From Pedobacter glucosidilyticus DSM 23534 (lineage in GTDB: Bacteria; Bacteroidota; Bacteroidia; Sphingobacteriales; Sphingobacteriaceae), in NCBI RefSeq assembly GCF_000425145.1, contig NZ_AULF01000006.1, positions 62,001 to 126,000 on the forward strand: 64,000 nt of DNA. The letters run 5' to 3'. Positions 9,005 to 17,943 of this stretch are shown one piece after another (the first letter of the stretch is position 1; every line of letters starts with the position of its first letter). A program made the position numbers and the translations under genes. A model generated the notes under the pieces. It did no database searches. It was given only the letters and a program-made list of their open reading frames with translations, and was not told the DNA's origin.

Positions 9005-9841
9005 TTAGGCTAACATCATATTATCTATAAGCCGGGTTGTGCCCACCATGCAAGCAATTAAAGCTATGGCAGGTCCTTTTTGCTGTAAATCCTGTAAATT
9101 ATCAGGATTGCAAATTCTTAAATACTCTAGTTGGAGTACACCAGACCCTGTAAAAAATTTGTTAGCTTGTTGCTTCAACTCATCTAAAGACAAAAAATCA
9201 TAGTTATCCTTTATAAACATTAATGCTTTACTTAAGCTTAAAGCTGCAAGTCTTTCTTCGGCACTTAAATGGATATTTCTTGAGCTCATGGCCAAACCAT
9301 CATCATCTCTAACAATAGCGCAATTTTTTAATTGTATAGGCAAATTAAAATCACTAACCATTTTTTTGATAACCAAAAACTGTTGGTAATCTTTCTGACC
9401 AAAAAATGCTAAATCTGGGATAGCAGCTTTAAAAAGTTTATACACAATTTGGGTAACACCCTTATAATGTCCTGGCCTAAATTCGCCCTCTAAAATATGG
9501 TCAAGTTCTCCAACCTTATAATCCCATGAAGTGTCTTCTGCCGGATACATCTCCTCAACCGCTGGATGAAAGAGTACATGACAACCAGCTTGTTCTAACT
9601 TATGGATATCTTCTGCTATAGGCTTAGGATATTTTAGCAAATCCGTTTTATTGTTAAACTGTGTTGGGTTTACAAAAATAGATGCTACAGTAACATCGGT
9701 ATAAAATAAAGATTCTTGAATAAGAGAAAGATGCCCTTGGTGTAAAGCCCCCATAGTTGGCACTAAGCCTATGCGTTTACCTTCCTGTTTATATTGAAGT
9801 ATTAAAGAAGTTAAATCTTCTTGATGGGTTATTATTTTCAA
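9005..9841 (-). CDS. panC: Pantothenate synthetase
   Basis: ATP-dependent ligase joining pantoate and beta-alanine, the last step of vitamin B5 synthesis. At 278 residues it has normal length. The nucleotide-binding HIGH-like motif is MGALHQGHLSLI near residue 30, followed by SIFVNPTQF, FGQKDYQQ and the KMSKS-like SSRNIHL loop. It is the first gene of a panC-panD pair and is divergent from the GT5-like gene across 147 bases. No clear TAnnTTTG box was found on its own strand. Confidence 0.96.
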   Translation of the reverse strand: MKIITHQEDLTSLILQYKQEGKRIGLVPTMGALHQGHLSLIQESLFYTDVTVASIFVNPTQFNNKTDLLKYPKPIAEDIHKLEQAGCHVLFHPAVEEMYPAEDTSWDYKVGELDHILEGEFRPGHYKGVTQIVYKLFKAAIPDLAFFGQKDYQQFLVIKKMVSDFNLPIQLKNCAIVRDDDGLAMSSRNIHLSAEERLAALSLSKALMFIKDNYDFLSLDELKQQANKFFTGSGVLQLEYLRICNPDNLQDLQQKGPAIALIACMVGTTRLIDNMMLA

Positions 9842-9906
9842 AAATTAAAAATTTGGGGATAAAGTTGTAAAATAGTTTAGAAAAAACAAAAGCATTTACG
9901 TAAAAC

Positions 9907-9938
9907 GTTGATAATTTACTATATAATGATTATATTTG
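9907..9938 (+). promoter_or_regulatory. Promoter of the GT5-DUF4270 genes
   Basis: GTTG (TTG at 9908-9910), a 20-base spacer, then TATATTTG (9931-9938), an exact TAnnTTTG. Spacing fits the Bacteroidota housekeeping promoter. An AGGAG lies directly before the ATG at 9989, an uncommonly SD-like site for this phylum. Confidence 0.7.
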
Positions 9939-9988
9939 CAGTTCTTAAAAAAATCACTTCTTAACAAAAACTTAACAAAGATTAGGAG

Positions 9989-10813
9989 ATGGGAAAAACC
10001 AAGCTTTTGTTTATCACTCATGAAATGTCACCATTTTTAGAGTTAACAAAAATTTCTGAAATCACAAGACAATTACCGCAAGCCATGCAAGATAAAGGAT
10101 TCGAAATCAGAATTCTTATGCCGCGTTTTGGAAATATTAATGAAAGAAGAAATAGATTACATGAAGTAATTCGTTTATCAGGGATGAATATTGTTATCGG
10201 TGAAAACGACAATCCTTTGATTATAAAAGTTGCATCTATACCATCTGCAAGAATGCAGGTTTACTTTTTGGATAATGAAGACTATTTCCAACGTAAACAC
10301 GTGTTTAATGACGGTAAAGGCAAGTTTTACGCAGATAATGATGAACGTACCATATTCTTCTGCAAAGGTGCTTTAGAAACTGTTAAGAAATTAGGTTGGT
10401 CTCCGGATATTGTTCATTGCCATGGCTGGATGACTTCTTTAGTACCTGCTTATTTAAAAACTATCTATAAAGATGACCCTACTTTCAAAGATTCTAAAAT
10501 AGTATACTCTTTATATCCTCATAGTTTTAGCGAAACACTAGGTGCTGATTTTGCAAAAAAAGCTGTGATGAAAGGTATGCAAGAATCTGATACGATTAAT
10601 TACGCTGATGCTTCTAATATTGCCTTAGATAAAGCTGCTATAGATTATGCTGATGCAGTGGTATATGGTGCAGAAACTATCCATGATGAGGTGTTAAATT
10701 TTGTTAAAAATTCTGATAAACCTACTTTAGATTATAATTCTACATTAGATTTAGAGAATTATTACAATTTTTATCAAGAAGTTGCGTCTGATATTCTGAT
10801 ATCAGTAGCATAA
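9989..10813 (+). CDS. Half-length glycogen/starch synthase-like protein (GT5 N-terminal domain only)
   Basis: The 274-residue protein resembles the N-terminal Rossmann domain of glycogen/starch synthases: LLFITHEMSPFLELTKISEITRQLPQAM at the start (where GlgA has E-x-P-x-x-K-x-G-G-L-x-D-V), a VYFLDNEDYFQRK segment and SPDIVHCHGWMTSLVP, which matches the GlgA DxxHxHDW region. The second Rossmann domain, which binds the ADP-glucose nucleotide, is absent, and the KxGGL loop is degenerate (KISEI). It therefore is unlikely to be a working glycogen synthase. It is followed by a DUF4270 lipoprotein gene after 18 bases, and glmS after that. I infer a regulatory or binding role in envelope sugar metabolism, without direct evidence. 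Confidence 0.75.
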   Translation: MGKTKLLFITHEMSPFLELTKISEITRQLPQAMQDKGFEIRILMPRFGNINERRNRLHEVIRLSGMNIVIGENDNPLIIKVASIPSARMQVYFLDNEDYFQRKHVFNDGKGKFYADNDERTIFFCKGALETVKKLGWSPDIVHCHGWMTSLVPAYLKTIYKDDPTFKDSKIVYSLYPHSFSETLGADFAKKAVMKGMQESDTINYADASNIALDKAAIDYADAVVYGAETIHDEVLNFVKNSDKPTLDYNSTLDLENYYNFYQEVASDILISVA

Positions 10814-10831
10814 TTTTATTTAAAAGATTAT

Positions 10832-12220
10832 ATGAGATTTAAAAATTTAGGCTTATTAACCCTGTTGATAAGCCTTTTTATATTAGGCAGCTGCCAAGAT
10901 CCATCTACCATTGGTTTAGATGTTAATCCTGATATATTATTAAATGCTAAAGTTGTTGATACTAGCACCATTTATACCAAATTATTAAGAGAAGATGAGA
11001 TTATCACTAATTTTAATACCAGAAGCGTACTAGGTTATTTAGACGACCCTCAATTTGGTAAAACAACTGCTAACATGATTTTAGCTTTAACCCTACCTAC
11101 AGTAAATGTAACTTTTGGTACTAATCCAATTATTGATTCAGCAGTGTTAGTACTTCCTTACGGTGGTGTAAACTATGGTGATAGTACCAATTATACCGTT
11201 CAAGTAAGGCAATTAGATGAACTTTTATACTTTGAACAGCAAAAAACTTTTACAAGTAGTAAAGTTTGGCTAAAAAAACCAACTATCATAGCTTCAAAAG
11301 TATTTAAACCATCATACAGAGATAGTATAATTATACAAGACATTAGAATAGGAAGAGCTGATACCATAAAGAAAGTTATCCCTCAGCTAAGAATTCCCCT
11401 TAATAATACTTTTATTACCAACCAAATTATTAACGCCGGAAGTGCTAATTTAGCCTCTAATAAAGCTTTCGCTGATTATTTCAAAGGGTTACATGTAGCT
11501 TTAGACCAAACAACTATAGCAGCTAATAAAGGTGCATTAATGCTATTTAATACCAGTGGAAGCGGTGAAAATGGCGCAAGAGTAGATATATTTTACCGAA
11601 ATACGAACACCAATGGCGGAACAGATACAACATCAACTTCTTTCCCTATTAATGGCAATATAGGTTCTGCTGCTACTGAAATATCTTGGGATTTTTCTGG
11701 TACTCCTGTTGCTGCTGCATTAAATAGCAATGCCAAAAGTAACCCCATTCTTTATCTAAAAACTTTGGCTGGCACCAAAGTAAGTCTTAAATTCCCTTAT
11801 ATAACCAAGTTACGTAATTTAGGACGCAACATTGTTGTAAATAAAGCAGAGCTTATTTTTACTACAGAAGATGGTAGCACAACCCCGTTAACCCCCATTC
11901 CTTTATTAAAAATCTATAAATGGGATATTGCAGAACAGCCACAATTGCTACCTGATGAAAATTCTTCTTTAAACTCCTTAGGACTAGGCTTTGTGGATGG
12001 ATTTTATAATACAACAAGGAAAACTTATACTTTTAATATTACTAACCATATTCAGGATTTGGTTAATGGTGGAATTGATTATGGCACCTTTATCAATACC
12101 TTTAATTTAGGCGGACAAGGTAATAGACTAGATATTATACAAAGAAGCATTGTTGGTGGAGGAAATAATACTGGAAATATCAAAGCCAAATTAAGAGTTT
12201 ATTATACAGACCAACGTTAA
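10832..12220 (+). CDS. DUF4270 family lipoprotein
   Basis: A 462-residue predicted lipoprotein: signal sequence residues 1-20 ending FILGS-C, with Cys21 the lipidation site, followed by QDPSTIGLDVNPD, a typical start for DUF4270 proteins of Bacteroidota. The body is rich in beta strands and Asn/Thr, with a LVNGGIDYGTFINTFNLGG segment near the C-terminus typical of the family. It is likely anchored in the outer membrane; the function is not known. The 18-base gap after the GT5-like gene suggests one transcript, and glmS follows after 74 bases. Confidence 0.82.
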   Translation: MRFKNLGLLTLLISLFILGSCQDPSTIGLDVNPDILLNAKVVDTSTIYTKLLREDEIITNFNTRSVLGYLDDPQFGKTTANMILALTLPTVNVTFGTNPIIDSAVLVLPYGGVNYGDSTNYTVQVRQLDELLYFEQQKTFTSSKVWLKKPTIIASKVFKPSYRDSIIIQDIRIGRADTIKKVIPQLRIPLNNTFITNQIINAGSANLASNKAFADYFKGLHVALDQTTIAANKGALMLFNTSGSGENGARVDIFYRNTNTNGGTDTTSTSFPINGNIGSAATEISWDFSGTPVAAALNSNAKSNPILYLKTLAGTKVSLKFPYITKLRNLGRNIVVNKAELIFTTEDGSTTPLTPIPLLKIYKWDIAEQPQLLPDENSSLNSLGLGFVDGFYNTTRKTYTFNITNHIQDLVNGGIDYGTFINTFNLGGQGNRLDIIQRSIVGGGNNTGNIKAKLRVYYTDQR

Positions 12221-12294
12221 CAGAAAAAAATATCATACATTTAAAGAAAAAATATTTTGTAGTTTAGCCCCCTTAATTATAAAATATTTTTTCT

Positions 12295-14136
12295 ATGTGT
12301 GGAATAGTTGGCTACATAGGTAACAGAGAAGCCTATCCAATAGTAATCAAAGGTTTACACCGTTTAGAGTATCGTGGGTACGATAGCGCTGGAGTAGCCT
12401 TAATCAATCCGAAAAAAGAGCTTAACATTTATAAAAAAGCAGGTAAAGTTAAAGACCTTGAAAACTTTGCCGCTTCAAATGATTTAACTGGAACTGTAGG
12501 CATGGGGCATACACGTTGGGCTACTCACGGAGAGCCTAATGACAGAAACTCGCATCCACACCAATCAGGTAATGAAAAATTAGCTATCATCCATAACGGT
12601 ATTATAGAAAATTACGGCCCCATAAAAGAAGAGCTCATCTCTCGTGGTCATACTTTCAAAAGCGATACAGACACAGAAGTTCTTATACATTTAATTGAAG
12701 ATATCCAAAGAAACGGAAATCTGGATTTGCAAGAAGCCGTTAGGGTAGCTTTGCATGAAGTTATAGGTGCTTTTGCTATTGTGATTATGGATAAAGAGCA
12801 ACCAGACCAATTAATTGCTGCTCGTAAAGGTAGCCCAATGGTTATTGGTGTTGGAGATAAAGAGTATTTTATTGCTTCTGATGCCACACCTATTGTGGAG
12901 TATACTAAAAATGTTATTTATCTAAATGATAATGAGATAGCTTATTTAAGAAGAGATGAGCTTTTGATAAAAAGCATCGATAATATTGTACAAACGCCTT
13001 ATATACATGAGCTGGAGCTAAAACTGGAAATGCTAGAGAAGGGTGGCTATGACCATTTCATGTTAAAAGAGATTTATGAGCAACCTCGCTCTATCAAAGA
13101 TAGTATGAGGGGCAGAATTTATCCTAACGAAGGTAAGTTGCAACTAGGTGGTTTAAAGCAATATGAAGAGAAATTCAAGAACGCAGATCGTATCATTATT
13201 GTAGCTTGTGGAACTTCATGGCATGCAGGTTTGGTTGGCGAATATCTGATTGAAGAGTTTGCCAGAGTACCGGTAGAGGTTGAGTATGCTTCTGAATTTA
13301 GGTACAGAAACCCTATCATTTCTGAAAAAGATATTGTGATTGCAATTTCTCAATCTGGTGAAACAGCAGATACCATGGCGGCTATTGAGCTCGCCAAAGA
13401 AAAAGGAGCTACTATTTTTGGTATCTGTAACGTGGTTGGTTCATCTATACCAAGATTAACCCATGCAGGAGTTTACACACACGCTGGACCAGAAATTGGT
13501 GTTGCTTCTACCAAAGCATTTACTGCACAAGTAACAGTACTTACTTTAATTGCTTTTTATGTAGCACAAATAAAAGGGACTGTTACTACTGGAAAATTGG
13601 TAGAGTTACTCACAGAACTTGAAAGTGTGCCTACTTTAGTAGAAAAAGCACTTAAAGCAAATGATTTAATAGTGAAAATAGCTGAAAAGCTTAAAGACTC
13701 TAGAAACTGTTTATTTTTAGGAAGGGGAAGTGGTTTCCCTGTAGCTTTAGAAGGTGCTTTAAAATTAAAAGAGATTTCTTACATCCATGCAGAAGGTTAT
13801 CCTGCTGCAGAGATGAAGCATGGTCCTATTGCATTGATTGATGAAGAAATGCCTGTTATTGTAATTGCCACTAAGAACTCATCTTATGAAAAAGTAATTT
13901 CAAACATACAGGAAGTGAAAGCCAGAAAAGGTATTGTCATTGCTATTGTAACAGAAGGCGATACTGATGTTAAAAATATGGCAGATTATACGATTGAAAT
14001 TCCTCATGCAGACGAAGCTTTCTTACCTCTAATTGCTACTATTCCATTACAATTATTATCTTACCACATAGCTGTAATGAGAGGTTGTAATGTTGACCAG
14101 CCAAGAAACTTAGCAAAATCTGTTACGGTAGAATAA
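12295..14136 (+). CDS. glmS: Glutamine-fructose-6-phosphate aminotransferase (isomerizing)
   Basis: Makes glucosamine-6-phosphate, the entry point to UDP-GlcNAc for peptidoglycan and LPS. The start MCGIVGYIG exposes Cys2, the nucleophile of the N-terminal glutaminase domain; HTRWATHGEP and NGIIEN complete that site. Two SIS sugar-isomerase domains follow (ACGTSWHAGLVGEYLIEE near residue 302, SQSGETADTMAAI near 350, and the C-terminal half), ending DQPRNLAKSVTVE as in other GlmS proteins. Length 613 is standard. No glmS ribozyme is seen in the 74-base leader, as expected outside Firmicutes-like lineages. Confidence 0.97.
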   Translation: MCGIVGYIGNREAYPIVIKGLHRLEYRGYDSAGVALINPKKELNIYKKAGKVKDLENFAASNDLTGTVGMGHTRWATHGEPNDRNSHPHQSGNEKLAIIHNGIIENYGPIKEELISRGHTFKSDTDTEVLIHLIEDIQRNGNLDLQEAVRVALHEVIGAFAIVIMDKEQPDQLIAARKGSPMVIGVGDKEYFIASDATPIVEYTKNVIYLNDNEIAYLRRDELLIKSIDNIVQTPYIHELELKLEMLEKGGYDHFMLKEIYEQPRSIKDSMRGRIYPNEGKLQLGGLKQYEEKFKNADRIIIVACGTSWHAGLVGEYLIEEFARVPVEVEYASEFRYRNPIISEKDIVIAISQSGETADTMAAIELAKEKGATIFGICNVVGSSIPRLTHAGVYTHAGPEIGVASTKAFTAQVTVLTLIAFYVAQIKGTVTTGKLVELLTELESVPTLVEKALKANDLIVKIAEKLKDSRNCLFLGRGSGFPVALEGALKLKEISYIHAEGYPAAEMKHGPIALIDEEMPVIVIATKNSSYEKVISNIQEVKARKGIVIAIVTEGDTDVKNMADYTIEIPHADEAFLPLIATIPLQLLSYHIAVMRGCNVDQPRNLAKSVTVE

Positions 14137-14151
14137 AGTATTAATATAGTT

Positions 14152-14197
14152 AACAGGCTAACTTAAATGATTTTTTTAAGTTAGCCTGTTTTTTTAT
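14152..14197 (+). terminator. Intrinsic terminator after glmS
   Basis: Perfect 16-bp stem (AACAGGCTAACTTAAA with its complement), 7-base loop, then a T-tract. Confidence 0.95.
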
Positions 14198-14277
14198 CAA
14201 GTTTTGGATTAAATTAACTTCAATAGCCATTTCTGAGAAAACCTTCTCATTGCTATAGTTTTTGTCTATATTTAAGC

Positions 14278-15207
14278 ATGACAATAGTTCAATTAGAATA
14301 TATCGTTGCAGTAGATACGTATAGAAGTTTTGTAATGGCTGCAGAGAAATGCTTTGTAACCCAGCCTACTTTAAGCATGCAAGTACAAAAGCTTGAAGAA
14401 ACATTAGGTGTAAAACTTTTTGATAGAACCCGGCAACCCGTAGTGCCAACTGAAATTGGGGTAGAGGTAATTAACCAAGCAAGAAGGGTATTGCAGGAGA
14501 GCTATAAAATAAATGAAGTTATTAATGAGCGTAAAGGAGAAATAAGTGGTGAGCTAAGAATTGGGGTTATACCAACCGTAGCACCTTATCTGCTACCTAA
14601 AGTTATCGGTAGTTTTAGAGAAAAATATCCTAAAGTAAAATTATCTATATCAGAACTTACTACCGAAACCATTATCCAAAAGCTTAAAAACAACTTGTTA
14701 GACTGTGGCATATTGGCAACACCTTTAGATGAAAGTAGCTTAACCGAACGCCCTATCTATTATGAAAACTTTGTGAGCTATGTTTCTAAAACTAGCCCTG
14801 TTTATAAAAAGAAATCTTTACAGGCCGGAGATTTAGATATGGATGATTTATGGCTTTTAAACGAGGGCCATTGTATGCGTAACCAGGTTTTAAATATCTG
14901 TAAACACAAAAAAGCCAGTCTGCAAAATTTAGAATACAATACGGGTAGTATAGAAACTTTAATCAGGATGGTAGATTTAAATGATGGTATTACCATTCTG
15001 CCTGAGCTTTCTTTGCAACACTTCTCTGTTAAACAATTAGATAAAATCAGATATTTTAAAAGTCCAGAACCTAGCAGAGAAATCAGTATTGTAACCCACG
15101 CCAACTATATTAAAAAAAGAACCATTGATGCTTTAGAGGAAGAAATACTAGAAAGTGTCCCTAAAAGAATGAAATCAAAAAAGAAGAAGGAAATTATTAA
15201 TATCTAA
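14278..15207 (+). CDS. oxyR: Hydrogen peroxide-sensing LysR-type regulator OxyR
   Basis: LysR-family activator of 309 residues: an N-terminal winged HTH (SFVMAAEKCFVTQPTLSMQVQKLEE within residues 17-41) and a periplasmic-binding-protein-like sensor domain. Cys199 (EGHCMRNQ) and Cys208 (NIC) sit at exactly the positions of the disulfide pair in E. coli OxyR, so a thiol peroxide sensor is strongly supported. No catalase, ahpC or dps gene is adjacent, so its targets lie elsewhere. A small hairpin (GAGAA-AACC-TTCTC) lies about 30 bases before the start and may be part of an operator. Confidence 0.9.
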   Translation: MTIVQLEYIVAVDTYRSFVMAAEKCFVTQPTLSMQVQKLEETLGVKLFDRTRQPVVPTEIGVEVINQARRVLQESYKINEVINERKGEISGELRIGVIPTVAPYLLPKVIGSFREKYPKVKLSISELTTETIIQKLKNNLLDCGILATPLDESSLTERPIYYENFVSYVSKTSPVYKKKSLQAGDLDMDDLWLLNEGHCMRNQVLNICKHKKASLQNLEYNTGSIETLIRMVDLNDGITILPELSLQHFSVKQLDKIRYFKSPEPSREISIVTHANYIKKRTIDALEEEILESVPKRMKSKKKKEIINI

Positions 15208-15260
15208 TAATTTCATTTTCAACAGAACCAAATGGCTCAATTTTAGGTTATCTTCTTTAT

Positions 15261-16280
15261 ATGAGTAAAAAACCGCTTTTAGAGTTTAACCAATTTGGCA
15301 TTTACTGCCAGCAAGGAGATTTTTATATAGACCCTTGGAAACCGGTTAACTATGCAGTGATTACCCATGCCCATAGCGACCATGCCCGTTGGGGTAATAA
15401 ACACTATTTGGCTCATCATTTATCAAAAGAAATTTTAAAATACCGCTTAGGCGATATCTCTTTAGAAACTATTGCTTATAACCAAATCATCATCAGAAAT
15501 GGGGTAAAAATATCACTTCATCCTGCTGGTCATATCATCGGCTCGGCACAAGTAAGGGTAGAATATGAAGGTGAAGTTTGGGTAGTTTCTGGAGATTATA
15601 AACTTGAGGATGACGGCATTTCTACACCTTTTGAACCTGTAAAATGCCATTCTTTTATATCAGAGTGTACGTTTGGGATGCCTGTTTACACTTGGAAACC
15701 ACAAGAAGAGATTTTTAAGGGTATAAATGATTGGTGGCATCAAAATCATCAACAAGGAAAAACCTCCGTTTTGGTAGGCTACTCTTTAGGCAAAGCACAA
15801 CGTATTCTCCAAAATCTAAACCTAGATATTGGTAAAGTTTATACCCATGGTGTTATCCAAAATACCCATGATGCTTTAATAAAAAACGGCATCTTACTAA
15901 AAGAAACCCATAAAATAACAGCCAGCACTACTAAAGAAGAAATTAAAGGCAACTTGGTTTTATGTCCGCCCTCTGCCGTTGGCACTCCTTGGATGAAAAA
16001 ATTAAACCCTTATTCTTTTGGCTATTGCTCTGGCTGGATGGCCATAAGAGGTGCAAAAAGAAGAAGGGCGGCAGATAGAGGCTTCGTATTATCAGACCAT
16101 GCAGATTGGCATGGCCTTATTCAAGCTATAGAAGCTACATCCTGCGAAAGCGTTTACCTTACCCATGGTTATACAGCAAGTTTTAGCAGATATTTAAGAG
16201 AAATTGGTTACGATGCGCATGAAGCCAACACTTTATACGGAGACGAAAGCTTAGAAGAAGAAAAAGGAGGTGAAGCATGA
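15261..16280 (+). CDS. Ligase-associated DNA damage response exonuclease (SNM1-like metallo-beta-lactamase fold)
   Basis: Predicted metal-dependent DNA exonuclease, 339 residues. The metal-binding HxHxDH motif reads HAHSDH at residues 36-41; further metal and beta-CASP features are HPAGHIIGSAQVRVE, SGDYKLEDD and the C-terminal SDHADWHGL and YLTHGYTA segments. Its stop overlaps the start of the ligase gene in ATGA, so the two are translationally coupled. That pairing defines the ligase-associated repair family rather than an RNA-processing beta-CASP enzyme. The matching DEXH helicase lies 12.5 kb upstream. Confidence 0.92.
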   Translation: MSKKPLLEFNQFGIYCQQGDFYIDPWKPVNYAVITHAHSDHARWGNKHYLAHHLSKEILKYRLGDISLETIAYNQIIIRNGVKISLHPAGHIIGSAQVRVEYEGEVWVVSGDYKLEDDGISTPFEPVKCHSFISECTFGMPVYTWKPQEEIFKGINDWWHQNHQQGKTSVLVGYSLGKAQRILQNLNLDIGKVYTHGVIQNTHDALIKNGILLKETHKITASTTKEEIKGNLVLCPPSAVGTPWMKKLNPYSFGYCSGWMAIRGAKRRRAADRGFVLSDHADWHGLIQAIEATSCESVYLTHGYTASFSRYLREIGYDAHEANTLYGDESLEEEKGGEA

Positions 16281-17899
16281 AAAATTTCGCTAACCTCTTC
16301 CTAGCTCTAGATGAAACCAACAAAACCAACGAGCGCATAAAAATCTTAAAAGAATACCTTTTGAAGGTTTCTGATGAAGATAAAATAAACATGCTGGCCC
16401 TATTTACTGGCAGAAAGCCAAAACGCCAAATTAATAGCACCCAGTTAAAAGACTGGGCTTTAGCGCAAAGTAAAATCCCCGATTGGCTGTTTAGAGAAAG
16501 TTATGATGTAGTGGGCGATTTGGCAGAAACCATTTCGCTGTTATTGCCGCTACCCAGCAATCAGCAAGATAAAACGCTAAGCCAATGGATAGCAGAAATA
16601 AAAGAACTTAAGGATAAAAGCGAGGCAGAAAAGAAAAGCTGGCTTTTAGCCGCTTGGGATACTATGGACCAACAAGAGAAATTTGTGTTCATCAAAATTC
16701 TTACGGGTGGTTTTAGAGTTGGTGTGTCTCAAAATTTGGTGGTTAAGGCTTTGGCCGATATTGCCCAATTAGACACCGCAACCCTTACACATCGTATTAT
16801 GGGGAATTGGAATCCGGATGATTTTACTTTCCAGCAGCTCATAGCTGCCGAGGATGCCTCTACCGATAATTCTAGACCCTATCCCTTTTTTCTGGCTTAT
16901 CCCATACAAGAAACTTCAGACTTACAAAAAACAGCTTTAGAAATAGAAAATGCTTTAGGGCCAGTAGCCCATTGGCAAGCAGAATGGAAATGGGATGGTA
17001 TCAGGGCGCAAATCATCCATCGCAATGGTGAAATATTTATTTGGAGTAGAGGCGAGGATTTAGCTACCGATAAATTTCCAGAACTGCATCGTTTTATCCA
17101 AAATTTACCCAACGGAACTGTGTTAGATGGCGAGATTTTGGCCTTTAAAAACAATCAACCTTTGCCTTTTAATATTTTGCAAACCCGCATTGGGCGTAAA
17201 ACTTTATCTAAAAAATTACTACAAGAAAACCCCGTTGCTTTTATTGCTTATGATATTTTAGAGCTTGAGGGTATTGATATCAGAAATAAAAGCCAAAGCG
17301 ATAGAAGATTGCTTTTAGAAAAGCTGCAAGAGGATAGCCTTCATCCAGAAATTTTCAGAATTTCTGAGCTGGTACACGCACAAAGTTGGGATGAACTAGC
17401 TGTTATAAGAGAACAATCTAGAGCTAAACTAGCCGAAGGTTTAATGTTAAAAAGAAAAGCTGCCAGCTACCAAGTAGGCAGAAAACGTGGCGATTGGTGG
17501 AAATGGAAAATAGACCCTTTAGCTATTGATGCTGTTTTAATTTATGCCCAAAAAGGACATGGCCGTCGGGCCGATTTATATACCGATTATACTTTTGCCG
17601 TTTGGGATGGCGATAAACTGGTGCCTTTTGCCAAAGCATACTCCGGTTTAACCGATAAAGAAATTAACCAAGTAGACCACTTTATCAAAAGAAATACCTT
17701 AGAAAAATTTGGCCCTGTTAGAACCGTTAAACCAGAACTTGTTTTTGAAATAGGTTTTGAGGGTATTAATAAATCTAGCCGACATAAATCTGGTGTAGCC
17801 TTACGTTTCCCAAGAATTTTGCGTTGGCGTACGGATAAGAAAAAAGAGGAAGCAGATAGCTTAGAAAGTTTGATGCTTTTGTTGCCTAAATTTGAATAG
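16277..17899 (+). CDS. ATP-dependent DNA ligase
   Basis: Seals DNA nicks using ATP, distinct from the housekeeping NAD-dependent LigA. Residues 1-210 form the DNA-binding domain; the nucleotidyl-transfer motif I is EWKWDGIR with Lys238 the predicted AMP acceptor, motif III lies in FIAYDIL, and motif V in GDWWKWKID; the OB-fold domain ends at residue 540. The long N-terminal domain and absence of polymerase or phosphoesterase modules set it apart from LigD. It is coupled to the exonuclease gene by a 4-base overlap. It probably works with that exonuclease and the Lhr-core helicase in damage repair. Confidence 0.94.
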   Translation: MKNFANLFLALDETNKTNERIKILKEYLLKVSDEDKINMLALFTGRKPKRQINSTQLKDWALAQSKIPDWLFRESYDVVGDLAETISLLLPLPSNQQDKTLSQWIAEIKELKDKSEAEKKSWLLAAWDTMDQQEKFVFIKILTGGFRVGVSQNLVVKALADIAQLDTATLTHRIMGNWNPDDFTFQQLIAAEDASTDNSRPYPFFLAYPIQETSDLQKTALEIENALGPVAHWQAEWKWDGIRAQIIHRNGEIFIWSRGEDLATDKFPELHRFIQNLPNGTVLDGEILAFKNNQPLPFNILQTRIGRKTLSKKLLQENPVAFIAYDILELEGIDIRNKSQSDRRLLLEKLQEDSLHPEIFRISELVHAQSWDELAVIREQSRAKLAEGLMLKRKAASYQVGRKRGDWWKWKIDPLAIDAVLIYAQKGHGRRADLYTDYTFAVWDGDKLVPFAKAYSGLTDKEINQVDHFIKRNTLEKFGPVRTVKPELVFEIGFEGINKSSRHKSGVALRFPRILRWRTDKKKEEADSLESLMLLLPKFE

Positions 17900-17905
17900 A
17901 AATAA

Positions 17906-17933
17906 TTAAGAAGCCCTAATTAGGACTTCTTAA
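17906..17933. terminator. Terminator hairpin between the ligase and the beta-barrel protein
   Basis: Stem of 13 pairs with one C-A mismatch on the plus strand that becomes a G-U pair in minus-strand RNA; two-base loop. It would serve mainly the minus-strand gene. T-tracts are weak on both sides. Confidence 0.6.
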
Positions 17934-17943
17934 ACATTAATCT

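Noticed and set aside
9989-10813. Functional glycogen synthase (glgA)
   Set aside because: Only the N-terminal half is present and the ADP-glucose-binding domain is missing.
12241-12262. Promoter box ahead of glmS (TATTTTG)
   Set aside because: It has one base too few between TA and TTTG to match the motif, so I did not call it.
12221-12294. glmS ribozyme in the glmS leader
   Set aside because: The leader is only 74 bases, AT-rich and has no ribozyme-like core; the element is known from other phyla.
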